From Symsagittifera roscoffensis (lineage: Eukaryota; Xenacoelomorpha; Acoela; Convolutidae), in the NCBI RefSeq assembly GCF_963678635.1, contig NC_087065.1, positions 40,985,430-41,049,429 on the forward strand: DNA of 64,000 nt, given 5' to 3'. The notes below the pieces were generated by a model. It was not told the DNA's origin, ran no database searches, and worked only from the letters and a program-made list of their open reading frames with translations. The translations under genes and the position numbers were made by a program. How positions within the stretch are numbered: position 1 is the first letter of the stretch; each line of letters opens with the position of its first letter. Shown here in pieces: positions 11,912 through 21,760 of the stretch.

Positions 11912-12343
11912 TGTAGGATCAACCCAACAAATGCTTTCTCGGTATAGAACAAGGATTCAGTGTAAGTTAAATTGAATACTCGAATTATCTACAAATGCTT
12001 TAATAATTATACACATAATTGATCTCGCAGACTTATGAAATAAATAAAAGTATTTAGTTTTAAAAATGTTTATCCAGGAAGGATTTATTATACAACTGAT
12101 TGCTCTGATTGTTCAAATTTTTTGATGCTCCCGGGTGCCCCGTTTCTACCCTTAATCTGGGTAAATATCGTTTTTACCCTGATTACAAATTTTTGCACCT
12201 TTTGTCAGCTTTATACGAAACTATATAAAGTGAGGTTTTCTTCCGCCTGTCAAGGCGTTTGCATGATAATCCAAGTTATTTATTGCGTTGACAATTCTCA
12301 GTCATCATCCTTTGCCAAACTAGTTCAAGCTGTGATCTTTACA
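11912..12343 (-). repeat. Element M 3' LTR (432 bp)
   Basis: On the sense strand it starts TGTAAAGATC and ends GATCCTACA, the standard TG...CA pattern. It aligns along its whole length with 32942-33382; shared blocks include GATCTCGCAG, GAAGGATTTATT, ACAACTGATTGCTCT, CACCTTTTGTCAG and ACTATATAAAGTGA (plus-strand spelling). By eye about three quarters of positions agree, with small indels, so the pair is old. No clear polypurine tract precedes it on the sense strand. Confidence 0.85.
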
Positions 12344-12489
12344 TTTTTGCAAAGAGGAAACTTCTGTTTCCCTACAATGTTCCCTTGCTTGAAATTTGAG
12401 AGTTCCACTCACGACGGAGCAATTATGTTGGGTGTTTTTGCAAATCAGTTGGTCCCCATGATACATTTTTACCACTTTTAGCACCTTAT

Positions 12490-13385
12490 AGGGGATTATT
12501 TTTATGGAGCACATCAACAATTTTGTCAGAAAGCAAACCTCCAATTTAGGTTTCCAATCTATGGCGCAACAAATCTTTTGCTGCTTCTAGGCCTCTTTTA
12601 TTGTAAGCTTTTCTCGCCTTTGCATCCATGAGAAAATTTCGGGCTTCAATCAGCACCCTTAAGTAGTCCTCTGTTCAGCCTTTATCTGTGTGGCCTAGAA
12701 GACAAAATATCTTAAAATGCATATTCACTATTTCATGCGGCACAGTTCCGGCAAAAAAATATCGAAGAGGCTGGGAGGGGCGTAAAAAGGACTCTGTGCG
12801 TCTTGTAGACGCAGTCTCTTACAGAGTTGTTCTTTTGCGAAAGCTTATGCTTTCAATTTAGCTTGAAGGTTCTTCTTCTCCTCTGACTTTCAGAGATTTT
12901 CTCCTATTTCGAAAGCTTTCATCTCTCTGCAAAAATTTCTGCTTTTAAGTTAGCGTGAAGCTTCCTCCTCTCTCTCTGACTTTCAGAGATTTTATTCTAT
13001 TTCGATGGCTTTAATTTTTAATTTGTAGCCTTCAACGGCTCCCTCCATTTGCAGGAGTGTCTCTATCCCGTTGTTATCCTCAGTTTGAGAAATTTTCAGT
13101 TGCTCCCTGAGTTGCAGGCTTGTCGCCCCCAGCTTTTCCTTCTCATTCTAATACCTCTCCCCTCCATTTATCTGACCCTTGAGGTTGATCACACCCTCGC
13201 ATGAAATTGGCGCTCGGTTCACAATTTTTAGTGGTTGTAGCTGTTCGAGTGGCGCCACAGTTCTATATATAGTTGTGTTAACGCCTTATATCGTGATTAC
13301 ATTAGGCCGGACCACAACCTTAACTTCAAACAGTTCCCGCAGAAAATAAACAAAATCCCCCACTTCTGGTTCCTCTCGGTTTCCT
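12490..13385 (-). pseudogene. Coiled-coil plus J-domain-like ORF in element M
   Basis: Between the env-position region and the 3' LTR, one minus-strand frame stays coding-like over about 0.9 kb despite seven to nine stops. Sense order: EVGDFVYFLRELFEVKVVV; PLEQLQPLKIVNRAPI; a charged heptad-like stretch (NEKEKLGATSLQLREQLK, LQMEGAVEGYKLKIKAIEI, two similar EIxxNL-stop-KSE repeats, ~13190-12790) that looks like a coiled coil; then, after a one-base frame change near 12755, a segment that fits a DnaJ J domain. There VPHEIVNMHFKIFCLLGHTDKG aligns with helix II and the HPD loop (Thr for Pro), and EARNFLMDAKARKAYNKRG aligns with helix III and the conserved end of J domains. J domains stimulate Hsp70 ATPase through the HPD loop. 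Present once per block, outside the triplicated core. It could be a captured host chaperone gene or an unusual accessory gene; it is broken here. Confidence 0.5.
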
Positions 13386-13423
13386 AAAAATCAAATTTAT
13401 ATATGTATATGTAAAAATTAATT

Positions 13424-13428
<5 letters not shown>

Positions 13429-13483
<55 letters not shown>

Positions 13484-13490
13484 TATATAA
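13429..13490. repeat. (AT)n microsatellite
   Basis: A nearly pure AT dinucleotide run of about 60 bp, interrupted at the end by AAATATATATAA. In the second copy (55662-55755) it is about 33 bp longer and has a CATATAT interruption. It lies just upstream (sense) of the coiled-coil/J frame. Confidence 0.97.
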
Positions 13491-13499
13491 GCTAGAAAT

Positions 13500-15560
13500 G
13501 ACCTCATGCAATATCTTCTTAATCCTACATCCTACGCTGTGCTCTCAATTCTTCTGTTCTTAATCCCACAGGAAGCGATGTGTTTCGTTTTAATTGCATT
13601 CACACATATCTAATTTTTATTCGTCCAATCATGCGATGCTTATGTGACTTACTACCTGGTTGAAAAATGCAATGTCCTGGTGTCCCGTGCATTGCACGTT
13701 TGTTTCCCTTAGCAAACATTGTTTTTCTTTTTCCTGTCTGTATCTATTTCTAGAGATTTTCCTCATGTGCCAATAATAACTGTACTCCCCATTTGGGTTT
13801 AACGACTGGAATACCGTTTCCTTATTGATCTCAACATTTCTTCAAACTGCAGAGACAAAGAAACGTACAGTAATCCTAAATTTTTACATTGAGGTTAAAC
13901 TTTTAATGTAGTGGTTGCGACTTCCCTAGCTATTCCCCAATAACGGTGCATCTGTGTTTCCATTTCTGCAAACCATGGAAAATAAAATCAGCTGTATGAT
14001 GGAACTTTTAAGCCAAATGGTCAAATTGATCACGAGCATATTCCCCGTTTTGTCCCAGGAACATCTCTTTTCCTGTTATTGTGTTCGTAATTTATCTCAT
14101 AAGTTGTGACAACTGACTGTCTCTCAAATCTTTATCGGGAAAAAAACCACCACCGGTTTTATCAAGGGTGATTAAAGTTGCATATTTTTCGCAGGTTGTA
14201 TATGTTTTTTTGGCGTGCGAATCAACTTCAGTCGTTTTGCACATGATACGCAGGACTCATTACCTAATTCAGAAGCATTAGGACAGACTTGATTGCAGAG
14301 CGTGAGAGTATTATTGCGATAGATTAATTTTTTGATTGGGTCCATAAGTTTTAGGTGCGACTCTTTGTAACTATTTGTAACTTCCACTGGTACTTCTTCA
14401 GTGTAGAAAACTGTTTCGGCGAATTTGACTTGTATTTTGCACATTAAAAAATCTACAAAATGCCCCAGCTTTTTCAGAGTGGTAACCTCGAAGCAATTTT
14501 TTTCCTTATGAAAATTTTCTCCGCTTCCGGTTTCTTTTGCTAAATGCCAAATATTTTTTATCTATGTTTTCATTGGTTAAAAACTCCCAGGTGAAAAACA
14601 TTTTTTAGTTCAATTTGATTTACATCTTTACTGGTTAATCTCTTGAAGTTTACTGACAAATCAAATGTGGTTTTCTCTGCTGTGAAAGATACGGAAAGGT
14701 GGTTCCTTTTATTCCTACTGAATAATGGTTTAATTTCTGAAAATTTCAATAGCGAAAAACCACTTTTTACTGAAATTTCAATTTGCCCTGAAAGGTAATT
14801 ACTATTCTTTGTTGCCAAGAGCAAAGCGCTAATTGAGTTCGAAAATTTTGCTAACGAAATTACTGGACCTCCCGTTGTTTTCACATCGATAATGTACGTT
14901 ACCTAATCAAGTTCGAAACTCTTGCTCCCCCCTTTCTAACTTGTGCCATTCCTGTTGGGTTCTCAAAAACCTACAAAATACCAATACCTACGATTTTTAT
15001 TTGTGCATTCAATGTCCCAATGGTTAATTCACCATTGTTTATAACTGAGCCGATAATGTTTTTATCAGTTGGAGAAGATCACACCACTGGATATACATAT
15101 TTGACACCTCTTTTGTTCACCTCATGAAAGCTTTTGCTAATTTTACTTTGAAACTATTTGAACACTCTGATGCTAACATGCTAACCACTTTCTCCAGAGG
15201 TATAGTAATATCCTCGTTTCCAAAGCCTGGAAATTTAACCGTTTTTGTGTCCCATTTTTTCTCAAGCTTGCAATAAGCTTGGAATTATCATGCAGGTATG
15301 TTGCTTAACCCCACCAGCTGCTTTTCTTAGGAAGAAGCTTGGAATATTCATGCAGCTATGTTGCATAATCCCACCAGCTGCTTTTATTAAGTGCCGTGAC
15401 TGAATATGACGCCAAATACATGCAATACTTCTGCCTGACTTCTGATGCTACTGGTTTATACATTAAGTCCCGGCTTTTAAGCGTATTTGGTTTCCGTTTT
15501 GTTTGAGGCAATCGCTATTTTTGCTCAAGGATTTTGTTTCAGAGTCAAAAAATTTGTTCA
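13500..15560 (-). pseudogene. Env-position reading frame of element M (unit A, full length)
   Basis: Downstream of integrase on the sense strand are several coding-like pieces in shifting frames: KFPGFGNEDITIPLEKVV (~15240), FSNSISALLLATKNSNYL with NHLSVSFTAEKTTFDLSV (14884-14620), and a Cys-rich piece (14444-14172) with CNQVCPNASE, NESCVSCAKRL and N-linked glycosylation sequons (NNT, NES). Beyond 14270 the frame continues only in unit A, with GGGFFPDKDL, NGEYARDQFDHLA and, in another frame, a hydrophobic stretch (LVINLTIWLKSSIIQLIL). Position, Cys pattern, sequons and a hydrophobic segment suit an envelope-type glycoprotein, but I recognise no specific env family. Many stops and frameshifts. 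Confidence 0.45.
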
Positions 15561-15649
15561 AAATCGTGTGCGATTGAAATGTCGCCAGATAGTTCTCCTA
15601 AGCTCTCTCGGTTTTCTAGTATTGTACAGTTTATTACCTTTTGTTCCAT

Positions 15650-17010
15650 TTAGTAACTCATAATTAACATCACTAACAGGTTTAGCTGCTTTAGATTCTG
15701 ATCCGGTTTTTGCTTTTCTCTTAACGGTATCTTCGGGCCTGTTCTGCTTCCTACGCTTCGTCTTGGTTTGTCGGTGGGTCTATTTGGTTGAGTCTCTGTA
15801 ACTTCTGATGAGGCAATCATTTCTTTGATGTCCAATTCTTCCGTGGGAGCACTGAACTTTTTTTCTTTTCGGTTTTAACTGCTTCTCCTTCCGGCGTAGA
15901 CCGACTAGGAGATTCTATTTTCGAGTTAGTGAACTCCACAACTACAAAAACGTTTTATTATTCATCCGTTTTTTTGGTTGCATTTAGTTTCTTTCATCCC
16001 GCTTCCTGAGAGTTTACTTTTGTTCGTTCATGAAAAGCCTTTAACTTATCATGCTGAACTATTTGCTGTTTCTTAGATCTTTGGTCTTCAATCGCAAAAT
16101 TTAGATCACTTACAGTCTTTATGATTATCAGTGGTCCGTTATAGAACGACTTAAATTTCTTTGTCTGTCCCTCGCAAAAGGTTTGGTTAAAAAGTTGTAC
16201 TTTGTCGTTCACGTTATACTTAGGTCAGTTTTGTTTTTCCTCGTAGAAAATTTTTTCCTGTTTTTTTTTCGACGTTCATTGTATTACGCAACAGTTCGTG
16301 GCTTGTTTGGAGTTCCTTCCTCAGGTCTCTGACGTAATCGTTGGCGTTGCAAACACTTTAGTTTGTGATGTTTTGTACATGCAATCTATCGGCACGATGA
16401 AGTAATACGGATTTTATTTTGTCACTGCATGAATTGAAGATATGTAAGCCATCATAACTGTTTAAAGAAGATTGGCCTAAACATTGTGGTTTTTTGGGCA
16501 CATATTTAGACAAGACTGCTTCGATTGCTCTGTTGTATTTTTCAATCAGTTTGTGCCCCTGCAGATTAGCTGGGCATTCAAAGCTTGAAATTCAATTGTC
16601 GACCAATGCCTTAGCTACTGTCTTTGCTTCTTTGTTTTGAAGTGGTAACGCTTCATACCAATTTGAGAATTGATTTCCGATTACAAGAATATACTTGAAT
16701 TCTTCTGATTCCAGTAGTGGTCCCATGATAGCGATCGCTACATGCCAAAACGGATAGCTTGGTTTCAATATCTGCAGTGAATTTTCTTTTTTCTGGCTAG
16801 GTTTCTTCTTTGTTGTGCGCATTTCACAGCTATTAACCCAATCTTCAATATCCCGACTCATTCCAGTCCAGTAAAACTATTCTTGAGTATACTGAAAAGT
16901 CTTTAAGCAAACAAAATGAACACAATATTTATGCAGCGAAATGAGCATTTCCTACATGAACACTGGAGTCAAAACAATTCTTTGGACTACGATGTACTGT
17001 TCTTTGATCA
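15650..17010 (-). pseudogene. Unit A integrase (internal deletion)
   Basis: In sense order: the zinc-binding region (16990-16860) with EMLISLHKY and FYWTGMSRDIEDWVNSC, interrupted by a TAG; the core start (HVAIAIMGPL, where families have Asp in place of the second Ala), YILVIGNQFSNWYEALPL and KEAKTVAKALVDN; then a jump to NLQGHKLIEKYNRAIEAVL near 16580-16540. The stretch that should hold the second catalytic Asp is missing between CPANL and the Glu helix. The C-terminal domain at 16212-15994 has FYNGPLIIIKTVSDLNF and the HDKLKAFHER end. A charged tail follows in other frames (15990-15650). The same deletion and Asp loss occur in all units, so this is ancestral damage. Confidence 0.85.
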
Positions 17011-17249
17011 GTTTCTGTCTTTTTAGTATGTCTTTTTCAAAAAACAATTTTTTGAAATCTGTCCAAAATTTCCATAAAGTTTTTGAGCAGCCACTCGTTT
17101 GCCTTTTCTCTGGCCTCTCCTTGTTTTGCACACAGCTTTTTGTCGTTCTTATTTCACTAGATTTCAGTTGAACCGTTTTTAATTCCAAATTGGAAGATTT
17201 TAGAGCTTCTTCTCAGATATTTTTCGAATTATCTGTTGTTTTTTGTGAT

Positions 17250-17790
17250 TGATTAACCATCTCCTCAGTGGTAGTTGGAACCCTTGATAAACAGTCTGCA
17301 TGTGGAATTTTCTTGCCCGCCTCGTGCTTAATTTCGAATGGGAACTGCCCTAGTTTTTCCAACCATCTAGCTATCATACTGTCTGGCTCTTTGAAGCTTT
17401 AGAGCAGCATTAAGGTTCTGTGATCAGTAACTATTAAAAAAATTTGTCACAACAGTTAGTCCGGAAATAATGCGTGAAGTGTACGATTGCGTATAGTTCC
17501 CTTTTGGTTGAAAAGTAATTGTGCTGTCCATTATTCAGCGTTTTGCTGGTGTACGCAAAAACTCGATTTCTACCTTGCTGCTTTTGTGCCAATATGGCTG
17601 CTATCCCAGTTAATGAAGCATCCATTTTTAGGCTATACATACCTTCATCATTTGAATATCCCAGTATTGGTGCTTTCTGCAGTTTCTTTTCAATGCTTCC
17701 TTTCAATGCTCTTATTAAGAAGTTTGTAGAGTGGTTCAGCAGTCCTTCCAAACCCTTCAATAAACTTTCCGTAGATTCAAATGAGTCCTA
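17250..17790 (-). pseudogene. Unit A RNase H
   Basis: The RNase H domain that removes RNA from the RNA:DNA hybrid. Visible: MDASLTGIAAILAQKQQG, AYTSKTLNNGQHNYFST, KRELYAIVHF, then after a frame change TDHRTLMLL, ARWLEKLGQFPFEIKHEAGK and ADCLSRVP, the usual end of a Ty3/gypsy RNase H with its connection. At 17700 a ~22-bp deletion, shared with unit B but absent from unit C, removes the segment just before RNase H and shifts the frame. Confidence 0.88.
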
Positions 17791-17799
17791 ATACCGCCC

Positions 17800-18560
17800 G
17801 CAGTTGTTGATATTGTGAGGATCTTTCATGTATTTCAGTGAGTTTATCTTTTCCGGATCAACTTCTACGCCTTTGTTCGACAAAATATGTCCAAGAAAAT
17901 GAATTTTAGTTTAAAAGAACCTGCATTTTGTTCTGTTTAATTTTAAATCAGCTTTATTCAGTCGACACAGAATAACGTCCAAACTCTCTAGTTGTTCTTG
18001 AAATGTTCTACCAAAGGTTATAATGTCGTCTAGGTAGACCAAAGCAATTTCGTATGATAACCCACTTTGTATCAACTCCATTAAATTTTGAAATGCTCCT
18101 GGCGCGGAGAGCCATTGGTAGACTTTTGCTTTTAAAGAGACCCATTGGCGTTATAAAGGCAGTAAGATGTTGGGAGTCTTCTCTTAGCGCCATTTAAAAA
18201 TAACCAGAAATTAAGTCAATGTGGGAAAAGATCATGTTATCATCCAATGAGTCAACGACATCACTTACCTTTGGTAGGGACCAGCTTACTCTTTTGATCT
18301 GACCGTTCAGTCCTCTGTAATCAACTAGTAACCTGTGGGTTCCCTCTTTTTTCTCAACAAGTATGGTTGGTATTGCCCAATTCGAGTGAGTTGGTTCAAC
18401 TAGTAGTTCGTTTTTTCTAAATCCTCCCAGATCTTTTTCATGGCATTCCACTTTTCATAATTCATACTTCCTATGCCGAAATGGCTTTGCATCAGCGATT
18501 AATTTTATTTTATGTCTAATTTTATCCAAAAAACTTGAGTCCGTTGAGCTGCATGAAAAA
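17800..18560 (-). pseudogene. Unit A reverse transcriptase
   Basis: Ty3/gypsy RT with motifs in order: RHKIKLIADAKPFRHRKYEL then TGA; HSNWAIPTILVEKKEG; HRLLVDYRGLNGQ; FSHIDLISGYF followed by TAA (18194-18196) at a position that is normally Gln; the catalytic box YLDD at 18036-18025; CRFF then TAA (17911-17913) before TKIHFLGH; and, after a frameshift near 17815, QLRAVLGLI then TGA, and KFIEGFGRTAEPLYKLLNK. The catalytic Asp residues are present but the frame is closed by four stops and two frameshifts. The stops are common to all units. Confidence 0.92.
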
Positions 18561-18881
18561 GAACTGGTTATGTTTCTCAAACATTATCTGCAAACTTGTC
18601 TTTTCCTCAGATGCCAATTGTGCACTGCCCCGAGTAGCGTGTTGCCTAATACAAAAGGCTTCTGATGCTGCGGTCGTTCCTTGCTCTAAAGAACCCGTTT
18701 ACTTGAATCTGATGTCTCAAATTGGTATAATGAGCAGTGTTGCTGTCATGGTATATGTTAATAGCTTCATTTCGCATGTTCAGTACATTCAAGCAATTTT
18801 CCCTTGGCTTACACTTGTAAGTGAATCAGCTACCAGTAGTCCGGTTTTTCCTTTGAGTTCCTGTATGCCTTCATTTAAACC

Positions 18882-19337
18882 TTATGGGCTGCTGAGGGCT
18901 GTACCATTTTCATCTTTGATGAAGATTTCTACTAGTTTTTCTTGTCTGCTTGGGAATCTTGCATTCTTCTCTGCTATTGCAAACGTTCGGACACCAGTCG
19001 TTGTTTCCGCTGAGATAGGTAGTGCTGTCCGATGTTTCGTACTGTACAGCAATTGTTCGCCAATTTCGTCGATCATGAAACCCCAACCAAGAAGGCATGG
19101 TAAGCAGTTATCCGCCGTTATTAAAATGTTTTGGGCGATATCTCCGGACTTTGGTTTCATTTGGATTTTGATGTCGACACTGCCAAGTTTTTGAAACATT
19201 GAACTGTTAGCCGCTAACACTTTACTATTAAAAACCTTTATGCTTCCCGGCTTTCCAAGCCGCTCATACGTGTCAAAACTAACGAACGAAATGCTACTCC
19301 CGATTTCTCGTTCAATAGTAAGCCCACACTGAAACAT
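18882..19337 (-). pseudogene. Unit A retropepsin-like protease, active site lost
   Basis: A 151-codon open frame with the layout of a retroviral aspartic protease: TIEREIGSSISFVSFDTYE where the family has D-T/S-G-(A/S)-S, and LPCLLGWGFM near the C-terminal side, equivalent to the I-L-G-x-D-(F/L) motif but with Gly-Phe replacing the usual polar residue and leucine. The catalytic Asp codon is GAA (19305-19307), giving Glu-Ile-Gly. All units and the second block have the same change, so the enzyme was dead before amplification. The zinc knuckle of gag lies just upstream in another frame. Confidence 0.85.
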
Positions 19338-19365
19338 TTCGATTTGTTATTGGAGCACACCCTGG

Positions 19366-20289
19366 TCACGTTGGTTCGTTCCGTCCTTTTATTCTTAGGG
19401 CATTTTCGCTTAACGTGGATAGGTTTTCCACCAGTAAAACAATTACTACAGTTCTTTGCCCAATGACCCCTTTGCCCACATAGTCAACATATGTCATTGT
19501 GGTTTTCCCTTCTCGGATTGCCATTTCTTTCTCGCGTTTTTGGTCCTGAGGTTGGAGTTCTTGCTCCATCTCTTGAAACTTGCTCCCTATATCGGTTTCC
19601 ATTGCGTCGCATTCCTCCCCAGGGGTTGTTGTCTCGTCGACCATGGGTTTATTTTTATTACCAACCGACATCTTCTGAACTGGTCTGTTCATCGAGTCCG
19701 TTAGCATTTCTGTCTGATCCCTCCGTATGGCTGTTATTCGGGGCGTTTGTTCTTTTTCCTCAATTCCAATTACGGCTTCCAGATGAAGTGCGCACTCTAA
19801 AGCATTCGCCTTGTTCATTTCCTTGTCTCCAATTGTCTTGCGAAGCCGTAGGATTGAGTCTAACTTGGCTGTTGTGGATTCCTTCGAGAAGCACTAGCAG
19901 GTCTCTTATGTCCTGAGATTTGTCAAATGTTGTAATTCACCCAGTAAATCTGTTAACTTTCCACCTGCCTGCTGCGCGCGACGCTCTAGCCGACCGCGGA
20001 AGACCACCGGTTTTTCAATGTAATGAATTTGAAAAACTTTAACGGTCTCATCATAGCTGAGAAGGTTAAGTAGCCTCTGGGAGGGTACGGTAAGTAGTCT
20101 CTTGAAGCCTTTGGAAGGGTACGGTAAAAGGCGAAATAATGCAAAAAAAAATTCTGTTTTTCGTGCAGTACGTTTCCAGTTTTGCAGTTCGGCTAATAGC
20201 TCAAAATGTGTTGAGTAGCTTTCAATATCGTTAGGACCGGTGAATGCCTCCGGCAATATTGTTTTGGATACCGAACTTGCCGTTGCCAT
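19366..20289 (-). pseudogene. Unit A gag (capsid and zinc knuckle)
   Basis: Starts at ATG 20289 (MATASSVSKTIL...). The N-terminal frame shows a Ty3/gypsy capsid pattern: FTGPNDIESYSTHFELLAEL, then ETVKVFQIHYIEKPVVFRG and RLERRAQQAGGKLTDLLGEL. A short tandem duplication of ~31 bp near 20065-20135 (the GGGTACGGTAAGTAG repeat) disrupts the middle. The frame changes at about 19880; ECALHLEAVIGIEEKEQ and an acidic region follow, then a further frame holds the CCHC knuckle: Cys, in-frame TGA (19486-19484), then LCGQRGHWAKNC. No initiation context can be judged; the ATG is chosen because it opens the conserved N terminus in all units. Confidence 0.85.
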
Positions 20290-20449
20290 ACATTACTATC
20301 ACCCTGTTTACTTTCTTATCTAGTTTTCCCTGTGGTTGGAATTTTTCTAGGTTTTACCCGCTGATTTCAGCTTAAAATAATCTTTAATGTCCCTCCAACT
20401 ACAATTTATGCCCTTTTTTCAGAGAAATTTGTTATTCACCTCAATTTTC

Positions 20450-21670
20450 AGAAGCATTAGGACAGACTTTTTGCAGAGCGTGAGAGTATTATTGCAATAG
20501 ATTAATTTTTTGATTGGGTAAATAAATTTTAGGTGCGACTCTTTGTAATTATTTGTAACTTCCACTGGTACTTTTTCAGTGTAGAAAGCTGTTTCGGCGA
20601 ATTTGACGAAATTTTCTTTATTAAAATTTTTCTCCGATTCCGGTTTCTTTTGCTAAATGCCAAATATTTTTTCTATGTTTTCATTGGTTAAAAACTCCCA
20701 GGTGAAAAACATTTTTAGTTCAATTTGGTTTACATCTTTACTGGTTAATCTCTTGAAGTTTACTGACAAATCAAATGTGGTTTTCTCAGCTGTGAAAGAT
20801 ACGGAAAGGTGGTTCCTTTTATTCCTACTGAATAAGGGTTTGATTTCTGAAAACTTCAATAGCGAAAAACCACTTTTTACGGAAATTTCAATTTGCCCTG
20901 AAAGGTAATTACTATTCTTTGTTGCCAAGAGCAAAGAGCTAATTGAGTTCGAAAATTTTGCTAACGAAATTACTGGACCTCCCGTTATTTTCACATCGAT
21001 AATGTACGTTACCTAACCAAATTCGAAACTCTTGTTCCCCCCTTTCTAACTTGTGCCATTCCTGTTGGGTTCTCAAAAACCTACAAACTACCAATAGCTA
21101 CGATTTTTATTTGTGCATTCAATGTCCCAATGGTTATTTCATCATTGTTTAGAACTGAGCCGATAATGTTTTTATCAGTTGGCGAAGATCACTCCACTGG
21201 ATATACATATTTGACACCTCTTTTGTTCACCTCATGAAAGCTTTTGCTAATTTTACTTTGAAACTATTTGAACACTCTGATGCTAACATGCTAACCACTT
21301 TCTCCAGAGGTATAGTAATATCCTCGTTTCCGAAGCCTGGAAATTTAACCGTTTTTGTGTCCCATTTTTTCTCAAGCTTGCAATAAGCTTGGAATTATCA
21401 TGCAGGTATGTTGCTTAACCCCATCAGCTGCTTTTCTTAGGAAGAAGCTTGGAATATTCATGCAGCTATGTTGTATAATCCCACCAGCTGCTTTTATTAA
21501 GTGCCGTGACTGAATATGACGCCAAATACATGCAATACTTCTGCCTGACTTCTGATGCTACCGGTTTATACATTAAGACCCAGCTTTTAAGCGTATCTGG
21601 TTTCCGTTTTGTTTGAGCGCAATCGCTATTTTTGCTCAAGGATTTTGTTTCAGACTCAAAAAATTTGTTC
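20450..21670 (-). pseudogene. Unit B env-position frame, 3'-truncated
   Basis: Same frame pieces as in unit A (KFSNSISSLLLATKNSNYL at 20994-20653, then the CNKVCPNASE end), but cut at 20450 by the unit junction, so the second Cys cluster and everything beyond are missing. It lacks the ~70 bp present in unit A near the KFAETAFYTE segment. Confidence 0.5.
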
Positions 21671-21760
21671 AAAATCGTGTGCGATTGAAATGTCGCCAGA
21701 TAGTTCTCCTAAGCTCACTCGGTTTTCTAGTATTGTACAGTTTGTTACCTTTCGTTCCAT

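Larger units (their letters stand above)
14271..20449 (-). repeat. Element M core unit A (6179 bp)
   Basis: First of three tandem core copies in window order and the last in sense order. It keeps ~70 bp near 14450-14520 that B and C lack, and its left side runs on without a break into the rest of the env-position region. Its right edge is the junction AATTTTC|AGAAGCATTAGG at 20449/20450, where leader sequence joins the middle of the next unit's env-position frame. The two parental breakpoints share only TTC, so duplication by microhomology is likely. Confidence 0.9.

Noticed and set aside
12225-12240. TATA box ACTATATAAAG on the plus strand in the M LTR as evidence for a plus-strand element
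   Set aside because: gag-pol motifs, PBS position and TG...CA ends all put the element on the minus strand; the motif is near-palindromic and may serve the sense strand as well.
12122-12481. 119-codon plus-strand open frame across the LTR edge
   Set aside because: It overlaps the M 3' LTR and the region next to the J-like ORF; not conserved as a single frame in the second copy.
17911-18196. A variant genetic code in which TAA/TAG read as Gln
   Set aside because: TAA falls at Gln positions in RT, but TGA stops fall at Arg-like positions, frameshifts are frequent, and units differ in private stops. Ordinary decay with C-to-T changes explains this better.
18535-19194. 219-codon plus-strand open frame (also 60800-61459), and the 141-codon plus-strand frames near 19.5, 25.6, 31.7 and 61.8 kb
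   Set aside because: These are antisense shadows of the protease/RT and gag regions of element M, whose minus-strand motifs are clear.
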